Of a stretch of DNA of 64,000 bases, positions 58,868 through 64,000 are shown piece after piece; the first letter of the stretch is position 1, and each line of letters opens with the position of its first letter. The position numbers and the translations under genes were made by a program. This DNA is from Pedobacter yonginensis (lineage in GTDB: Bacteria; Bacteroidota; Bacteroidia; Sphingobacteriales; Sphingobacteriaceae). The notes below the pieces were generated by a model. It was not told the origin of the DNA and did not search any database. It saw only the letters and a list, made by a program, of their open reading frames with translations. The stretch covers positions 868,001 through 932,000 of the forward strand of contig NZ_QGNZ01000002.1 in the NCBI RefSeq assembly GCF_003173595.1. Reading direction: 5' to 3'.

Positions 58868-60169
58868 CTAATACAGCACTCTAAATTTAATTGTATTTTC
58901 TATTTTTTTGAGTGATTTGAACAACTGCTTGTCGTATTCTGTATTGATGTCTGTAATGGCATAACCAATTTCTGGGTTCGTCATTAAAAACTGGCTTACA
59001 ATGTTAATGTCGTGTTTGGCAAAAACGGTATTAATTTTAGCCATGATACCGGGTACGTTTTTATGAATGTGAATTAATCTGTGCGACTTATCAATTTTTG
59101 GGAGCTGCAAATTTGGGAAATTATTGCTCAGATAGGTTGCGCCGGTATTCATAAAATCGGCAACGCGTTTGGGGATAAAATCGATGTTCCTCGGGTTGTT
59201 TTTTGGATCATCAAAAACCACGATGCCTTGTTTGGTGCATAAATCGAAATCGATTTTATTTTTTGCATTGCCTAAATAGCCGATGGTTTTAAGCTTAACG
59301 GCACTTTTTAATTGTGCTTTATCAATCTTTTCGCCGTCGGCTAGAATGAGTATGCCAACATCTTTAACATATTTTTCTTCGAATGTGGTTTTTTGTCTGA
59401 TGGAAAGACCATCATTTTTTAAAATACTAACGGTTAATGGATCCGCATTACCAATTACTAAGCATAAAATCCTGTTTTTTGGATAGGAAATGGCTCGGGG
59501 CAGATCATTTACATACAAAAATTCATCAAAACTGGGCGTAACGTGATCTGCTTTTGAAACGATACTTTCTCTTGCGATATTTTCTGTAAAGGCGAAAAAC
59601 TTATTGATCATTCCGCTTTCGCGAAGCTGAAAATCAGAATAGCCGTCTCCAATGCCAAATAGCTGGCCTTCTAGCTTTAAATGTTGTAGTAATTTTACTT
59701 TTCCGCCTTCTTCGCTTAGCGGGTTGGCATGATCGTAATCTATAATTTTCCCGTCGCCTGTGGTTACAAAGGTATTGGCGTAAATGTTTTCTTTTTTAAT
59801 GTGGTATTGACTTACAACTGGTGTAATAAATTCTTTAAATCCTCCTGATACGATTAAAACTTCATCGGCATGCTTTTTAAAAAATGCTGCGTTGCGGGAG
59901 AAAGAGGTTGATACCTTTTTCTTTAAGTGTTTGATAAGTTGTTTTAGGTGTTCTTCGTCGGCCTCTAAAAGTTTTACACGTTGTGCTAAGCTTTCTGAAA
60001 AAGATAGCTTGCCTTCCATCGCCAAATTGGTATAATCTTCTATCTTTTGAAAAATTAATTCTTTATCTGGATGGTTTTTTAGTGAAATACGTGCCAGTTC
60101 ATCTAGCGCTTCCACCTGTGTGAAAGTGCTATCGAAATCGATAATGTAGTAAGCTTTTTGTTTGGGCAT
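58868..60169 (-). CDS. Phosphoserine phosphatase fused to a truncated SerA and ACT domain
   Basis: 433 residues. Residues 1-215 are a SerB-type HAD phosphatase: IDFDSTFT (Asp11 nucleophile), VSGGFKEF (~108), GGKVKLL (~155), GIGDGYSDFQ (~173). Residues ~233-333 resemble the front half of phosphoglycerate dehydrogenase's substrate domain (KTIGYLGNAKNKIDFDLCTK, then GIVVFDDPKNN). The NAD-binding domain is missing, and 340-360 pick up its C-terminal part (NNFPNLQLP). Residues 364-433 are a SerA-type ACT domain (RLIHIHKNVPGIMAKINTVF). It starts with a TAATG overlap with the epimerase gene. Confidence 0.82.
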   Translation of the reverse strand: MPKQKAYYIIDFDSTFTQVEALDELARISLKNHPDKELIFQKIEDYTNLAMEGKLSFSESLAQRVKLLEADEEHLKQLIKHLKKKVSTSFSRNAAFFKKHADEVLIVSGGFKEFITPVVSQYHIKKENIYANTFVTTGDGKIIDYDHANPLSEEGGKVKLLQHLKLEGQLFGIGDGYSDFQLRESGMINKFFAFTENIARESIVSKADHVTPSFDEFLYVNDLPRAISYPKNRILCLVIGNADPLTVSILKNDGLSIRQKTTFEEKYVKDVGILILADGEKIDKAQLKSAVKLKTIGYLGNAKNKIDFDLCTKQGIVVFDDPKNNPRNIDFIPKRVADFMNTGATYLSNNFPNLQLPKIDKSHRLIHIHKNVPGIMAKINTVFAKHDINIVSQFLMTNPEIGYAITDINTEYDKQLFKSLKKIENTIKFRVLY

Positions 60170-61131
60170 TATTTTAAATATTGGGTAATCTCTTTTATAC
60201 TTTGGGCCACAGGTTTAAATGCAATTCCTGTTTGGGCTATAATTTTTGAGTTGTCGTAATAGCTGTGTACGGTACTACTTTGTGCCGCATCTTTGGTTAT
60301 GGATGGTTCTGCACTTGTAAATAAGGAGAAGAATTTAAGTGCTCGCCATGCAATTCCGAGCATCCAGGGCTTGGCTTCTTTTGATGGAGGTTTAACGGAA
60401 AAGCCGTTTGCAATTTCTGTAAATAAATCTTTGTACTGATAATCGCTAGAAGAAATGATAAAGCGTTCTCCTGTGGCTTCTCCATCCATTAACAAAATCA
60501 TTGCTTTTGCTACATCTTCAACATCTACCAAACCCGTTGCACCGTTGGTATAAAATGGAAAACCACCTTTTACCAATTTAAAAATTGCTCCACTTCCTTC
60601 AAAACCGGCATTTTTACCGATAATAACGGATGGATTTACAATAACAGCGTTTAAGCCTTCTGTTATGCCTCGCCAAACTTCCATTTCGCCTTCATACTTT
60701 GATAGGCCATAAGCATGGGCTTTAGAATCATACTCCCAGAAATCTCGTTCGGTAATTTTTTTTCCTTTTTTGGCATCACCAAGTGCTGCAACCGAGCTTA
60801 CGTGCACGAGCCTGCAATTCCTATCCGTGCAAAGATTCACGATATTTGAAGTGCCATCAATGTTTACATGAAACATTTTCTTTTTGTGCTTGGGGTTAAA
60901 GGAAACAAATGCGGCACAGTGATATACTTGCGAAATGCCTTCAAAAGCATCTTCTAAGTTAGAAAGGTCGTTTATATCGGCGGTAAACCATTCTATTGCA
61001 TCAATATTTTTTATTAAATCGGGGATTGTAGATTTTTCTCGCCTTAACGCCCGTACAACTAGTCCATTATCGGTAAGCTGTTTTAATAATTCAGATCCTA
61101 AAAATCCCGTTCCTCCGGTTACCAGTATCAT
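60169..61131 (-). CDS. NAD-dependent epimerase/dehydratase family protein
   Basis: 320 residues, extended SDR. The glycine motif is LVTGGTGFLGSELLKQL; YHCAAFVSFNPKHKK and VHVSSVAALGDA contain the NNAG- and Ser-equivalents; YGLSKYEGEMEVWRG carries the catalytic YxxxK. Members act on nucleotide sugars or other alcohols; substrate undetermined. Its stop codon overlaps the ATG of the SerB-fusion gene by one base (TAATG), so the two are probably translated together. Confidence 0.9.
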   Translation of the reverse strand: MILVTGGTGFLGSELLKQLTDNGLVVRALRREKSTIPDLIKNIDAIEWFTADINDLSNLEDAFEGISQVYHCAAFVSFNPKHKKKMFHVNIDGTSNIVNLCTDRNCRLVHVSSVAALGDAKKGKKITERDFWEYDSKAHAYGLSKYEGEMEVWRGITEGLNAVIVNPSVIIGKNAGFEGSGAIFKLVKGGFPFYTNGATGLVDVEDVAKAMILLMDGEATGERFIISSSDYQYKDLFTEIANGFSVKPPSKEAKPWMLGIAWRALKFFSLFTSAEPSITKDAAQSSTVHSYYDNSKIIAQTGIAFKPVAQSIKEITQYLK

Positions 61132-61303
61132 TTTTTTATTGGGCTATTCATTTATTTTCTTGCAACAAAAAAGATAGGTGCAAAAATTTAAAGCTTAAAA
61201 CGAGTTAATTACAAAGTCCTGTCAAAAAGAAATCAACAGAAATCTTATTTTTATATAATATGTGCATCCAAAAATAGATATTTGAGCCGATAGTTTTAAA
61301 AAT

Positions 61304-62485
61304 ATGTCATTAACGGATTTCTTTTCCCCAGTAAACCCCGATAGTTTTATTCCAAAGCAAGGTTTTTTTACTAGCCAGCTTGGTTTAAAGGCCGAAATAC
61401 ACACAGAATCATTTCCTGATTTAGAAGAAAATAAATATGATTTGGCAATTATTGGCGTACTTGATGGAAGGAGTGCAATTAATAATGAAGGCTGCGCGCT
61501 CGGGCCAGACTATTTCAGAGAGAAATTTTATAAGCTAAATGAGGGTGGCTTTACCAGCAGGATTGTTGATTTGGGGAACATAAAGCATGGTGTTACCCTT
61601 GCGGATACCTACATCGCCGTAAAAATGACAGTGTCGGAACTTATTAAGAAAAACATCATACCAATTATTATTGGTGGCGGCCAAGATTTAACCTATGCAC
61701 AGTATTTGGGTTATGAAGATTTGGAACAGAAGGTAGATTTGGTTATTGTTGATAATCAGTTTGATATTGATGATGATAGCCATGATGGAATTGCAACCCG
61801 ATCGGACTGTTATTTGAATAAAATTTTTCTGCATCAGCCCAATTACCTTTTCAATTTTAGCAACATCGGCTACCAAACCTACTTTGTTAACCAAGAGAGT
61901 TTAACCGTTATGGATAAGCTTTATTTTGATGTACATCGATTGGGTGAGTTTGCGCAGGATATTACTTTAACGGAGCCAATTATCAGAAATGCCAACATGA
62001 TTAGCTTTGATATTGGTGCGATACGTTCGGCCGATGCCGCTGCAAATGCCAACACTACACCCAATGGCTTTGATGGTGAGGAGGCTTGCCGGATTGCCCG
62101 GTACGCGGGGATGAACGATAAACTTACATCAATTGGCTTTTACGAGTTTAATCCAGCTTACGATAACAACGGACAAACGGCTTTCCTTTTGGCCCAGATG
62201 GTTTGGTATTTTATGGAGGGATTTTATGCTCGTAAAAAAGATTTCCCATTAACGCCAAAATCTCAGTTTATGATTTATCGCACCAGCCTAAAAGATGGCT
62301 CTGGCGAGATGGTTTTTGTGAAAAGCAAGAAATCAGACCGATGGTGGATGCAGGTTCCTTATCCATCTGGTCAATCTAAAAACGAAAGATATCACCTCGT
62401 TCCTTGTCGGTATGATGATTATCAAGTTGCTGTTAGCGGAGAAATGCCAGATTTATGGTGGAGGACTTATCAAAAACTATCATAA
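61304..62485 (+). CDS. Arginase/formimidoylglutamase-fold protein with lost metal ligands
   Basis: 393 residues with the ureohydrolase fold: IIPIIIGGGQDLTYAQ and VDLVIVDNQFDIDDDS and NMISFDIGAIRSADAA align with the GG-D/H-x, DAHxD and SxDxDxxDP motifs of arginases. At three of the six metal-ligand positions the residue is wrong: GGGQD (Gln127 for His), DNQFD (Gln152 for His), SFDIG (Gly238 for Asp). Family enzymes hydrolyse guanidino or formimino groups with two manganese ions. With both His ligands gone it cannot be a normal di-Mn hydrolase. About 90 extra C-terminal residues are also present. Confidence 0.78.
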   Translation: MSLTDFFSPVNPDSFIPKQGFFTSQLGLKAEIHTESFPDLEENKYDLAIIGVLDGRSAINNEGCALGPDYFREKFYKLNEGGFTSRIVDLGNIKHGVTLADTYIAVKMTVSELIKKNIIPIIIGGGQDLTYAQYLGYEDLEQKVDLVIVDNQFDIDDDSHDGIATRSDCYLNKIFLHQPNYLFNFSNIGYQTYFVNQESLTVMDKLYFDVHRLGEFAQDITLTEPIIRNANMISFDIGAIRSADAAANANTTPNGFDGEEACRIARYAGMNDKLTSIGFYEFNPAYDNNGQTAFLLAQMVWYFMEGFYARKKDFPLTPKSQFMIYRTSLKDGSGEMVFVKSKKSDRWWMQVPYPSGQSKNERYHLVPCRYDDYQVAVSGEMPDLWWRTYQKLS

Positions 62486-62524
62486 TTTTACCGTGCTAAT
62501 TACGTTATTAGGCAGACGATTATT

Positions 62525-62532
62525 TATCTTTG
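62525..62532 (+). promoter_or_regulatory. Putative -7 box for the thioredoxin-like gene
   Basis: TATCTTTG matches TAnnTTTG, 42 bp before the ATG. The expected -33 TTTG is not obvious. Confidence 0.45.
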
Positions 62533-62574
62533 AAATAATCAATTAGCAAAATTTACCATTAAAATTAAACTCTA

Positions 62575-63720
62575 ATGAAAAAAATATTATTATCTGCAAT
62601 GGCACTTTTGCCGTTTGCGGCGCTAGCTCAGAAGCCATTCGCTTTAAATGGTAATGTTAAAAGCTTAAAAACTGGCGACAAAGTTTACTTGATTTATAAC
62701 GATGAAGGTAAAAATATTACCGATTCTGCAACTGTTGCAAACGGCGCATTTGCATTTAAAGGCACGGTTGCTGCTCCTGCTCAGGGTAACTTGTTTTTAA
62801 ACATAAACCCTTATGTAAAACGCCCAGCACCAGGTGAGAAATTTGATGCATTGCCATTATATATTGAGCCTGGAAATTTAAAAGTTGTAGCGGCTGATTC
62901 ATTAAAAAATGCAACCATTTCTGGATCATTGGTTAATGATGACAATAAAAAACTAAAAGCCTTAACCAAGCCTGTTACCGATAAAATAGCGGCGATAAAC
63001 GCTGAATTTGCCGCTTATACGCCAGAGCAAAAAAAGGATAAGGCATTAATGGAAGCATTAGGTGCTCGCTATGAAAAAGATGTTGCTGCTATGCCGGCTC
63101 TTTTGTTAGAGTTTGCTAAAAGCAATCCAAAATCGTACATCAGCTTATCTGCCATTGGCCAATTGGCTGGCGATCCTGATCAAGCGCTTGAAGCTGAAAA
63201 AGCTTTCGTAGCATTATCTCCCGAATTAAAGGCAAGTAGTATGGGTGTTAAGCTTGCGCAGCTTTTTGATGCGGGCAAAAAAACCGCTGTTGGGGCAATG
63301 GCCATGGACTTTACACAAAATGATCCAGACGGTAAACCTGTTAAACTATCTGATTTTAAAGGTAAATATGTGTTGGTAGATTTCTGGGCATCGTGGTGTG
63401 GCCCATGTCGCCAAGAAAATCCTAACGTAGTAGTGGCTTATAATAAATTTAAAGATAAGGGCTTTACTGTTTTAGGGGTTTCATTAGATCAGCCTGGTAA
63501 AAAAGATTCGTGGGTAAAAGCGATTGCTGATGATAAATTGACTTGGACACATGTATCGGATTTAAAGTACTGGGATAATGAAGTAGCCAAAATGTATGGC
63601 ATCCGTTCTATTCCTGCAAATTTCTTGATTGATCCAACAGGTAAGATTGTTGCAAAAGGCTTAAGAGAGCAAGCTTTGCAAGATAAACTACAAGAATTAT
63701 TGGGTAACAAATCAAAGTAG
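62575..63720 (+). CDS. Secreted TlpA-like thiol-disulfide oxidoreductase with DUF4369-type N-terminal domain
   Basis: 381 residues with signal peptide (MKKILLSAMALLPFAALAQ). The N-terminal domain (~20-230) is a beta-rich segment plus helices as in DUF4369 proteins; the C-terminal thioredoxin fold (~240-381) has the redox motif WASWCGPCRQENP and the cis-Pro in SIPANFLIDPTGKIV. It would reduce or isomerise disulfides, or mature cytochromes c, in the periplasm. It is monocistronic and has an especially strong terminator. Confidence 0.9.
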   Translation: MKKILLSAMALLPFAALAQKPFALNGNVKSLKTGDKVYLIYNDEGKNITDSATVANGAFAFKGTVAAPAQGNLFLNINPYVKRPAPGEKFDALPLYIEPGNLKVVAADSLKNATISGSLVNDDNKKLKALTKPVTDKIAAINAEFAAYTPEQKKDKALMEALGARYEKDVAAMPALLLEFAKSNPKSYISLSAIGQLAGDPDQALEAEKAFVALSPELKASSMGVKLAQLFDAGKKTAVGAMAMDFTQNDPDGKPVKLSDFKGKYVLVDFWASWCGPCRQENPNVVVAYNKFKDKGFTVLGVSLDQPGKKDSWVKAIADDKLTWTHVSDLKYWDNEVAKMYGIRSIPANFLIDPTGKIVAKGLREQALQDKLQELLGNKSK

Positions 63721-63736
63721 AGAAATTCCTAACCAT

Positions 63737-63778
63737 AAAAAAGGCCCAATCTAGATTTTAGATTGGGCCTTTTTTTAT
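63737..63778. terminator. Bidirectional terminator after the thioredoxin-like gene
   Basis: A 13-bp perfect stem (AAGGCCCAATCTA with its complement, 5-nt loop) is flanked by an A-run and a T-run, serving both convergent genes. Confidence 0.92.
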
Positions 63779-63782
63779 AGGA

Positions 63783-64000
63783 TTATGCTGATTTTAAAAA
63801 ATCGAGTGCGTTGATGAAATAGTTTTCCATCCCTTCATATGGATCTTCGCCTGGAATCCATGACGCAAATTTCCAGTATTCCCATTTTTCGTGCTCTAAT
63901 AATGGTGGTACCAATAGGAAATATTGTTCTTGATTGATTCCGCCTACCACAATGCTTCTGGATAATTTTATCGCAACTTCCAACAATTCGTCGTTATTGA
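63783..64000 (-). CDS. Hypothetical protein, 5' end outside window
   Basis: The frame is open from the right edge to the stop at 63783, giving about 72 C-terminal residues with no initiation codon required inside the window (an internal TTG is present but probably codes Leu). Visible features: IKLSRSIVVGGINQEQYFLL followed by HEKWEYWKFASWIPGEDPYE. It is acidic and aromatic with no membrane segment. I recognise no family. Confidence 0.5.
   Translation of the reverse strand, partial: NNDELLEVAIKLSRSIVVGGINQEQYFLLVPPLLEHEKWEYWKFASWIPGEDPYEGMENYFINALDFLKSA

Overview
The window looks like a chromosomal segment of a Bacteroidota bacterium, most likely family Sphingobacteriaceae (Pedobacter-like). 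The basis is low GC, no consistent Shine-Dalgarno sites, several promoters of the Bacteroidetes TAnnTTTG type, a TonB-dependent receptor, many secreted peptidases with Bacteroidota-style signal peptides, DUF3857/transglutaminase and DUF4407 proteins, GlnRS and NtrC-type regulation. The genus is an inference. I saw no rRNA, tRNA, CRISPR array, prophage, insertion sequence or plasmid backbone.

Layout. 1-5.5 kb: a compact sigma-like gene and a cut-off cupin anti-sigma gene, an OmpA lipoprotein, a small HTH protein, a flavin-binding oxidase-like protein, a GAF histidine kinase, an ECF sigma factor and a membrane protein. 5.6-13.2 kb: a 1242-residue TPR/DUF3857/transglutaminase protein, an ECF sigma/anti-sigma pair, an aldose-epimerase-like protein and peptidase T. 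13.3-16.7 kb: two paralogous beta-barrel-like proteins flanking an M14 carboxypeptidase. 16.9-22.5 kb: a thiamine-pyrophosphokinase-like protein coupled to a GNAT acetyltransferase, M28 and M61 peptidases, and DUF4407. 22.8-27.4 kb: rhodanese, a small membrane protein, dipeptide epimerase, an unknown lipoprotein, an unknown protein and a rhomboid protease. 27.7-31.7 kb: a thiamine uptake/salvage locus (ThiE-like, TonB receptor, TPP riboswitch, NadR-like ATPase). 32.1-42.5 kb: CarB without its allosteric domain, S41 and M49-like hydrolases, a PGRP-type amidase and GlnRS. 42.6-47.8 kb: a B12-binding mutase domain with a crotonase, an NtrC-type regulator, an AI-2E-type permease and a YtxH/holin-like envelope operon. 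47.8-54.3 kb: information processing (SSB, MutY, HU, TPR protein, a 29-residue basic COX24-like protein, RNase E/G, RadA). 54.6-64 kb: DUF4920, IlvE, tryptophan dioxygenase, a fluoride riboswitch with a CLC-F antiporter, a SerB/SerA-remnant/ACT fusion with an epimerase, an arginase-fold protein with lost metal ligands, and a thiol-disulfide protein.

How genes work together. Two riboswitches tie sensing to transport: TPP to an outer-membrane receptor and a salvage enzyme, fluoride to an exporter. Several pairs look translationally coupled (sigma/cupin, TPK-like/GNAT, epimerase/SerB fusion). Many secreted hydrolases suggest a peptide- and polymer-scavenging lifestyle.

The most interesting items are the fluoride riboswitch/CLC-F unit, the SerB-SerA-remnant-ACT fusion, the arginase-like pseudoenzyme, the degenerate TPK-like protein, an interleaved inverted-repeat structure just ahead of a GTG start near 23.2 kb, and an unexplained structured intergenic region with a strong reverse-strand terminator near 31.8 kb. 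I do not see a clearly new multi-gene system, and most of the window is ordinary core genome. All family calls come from reading the sequence, without database searches.
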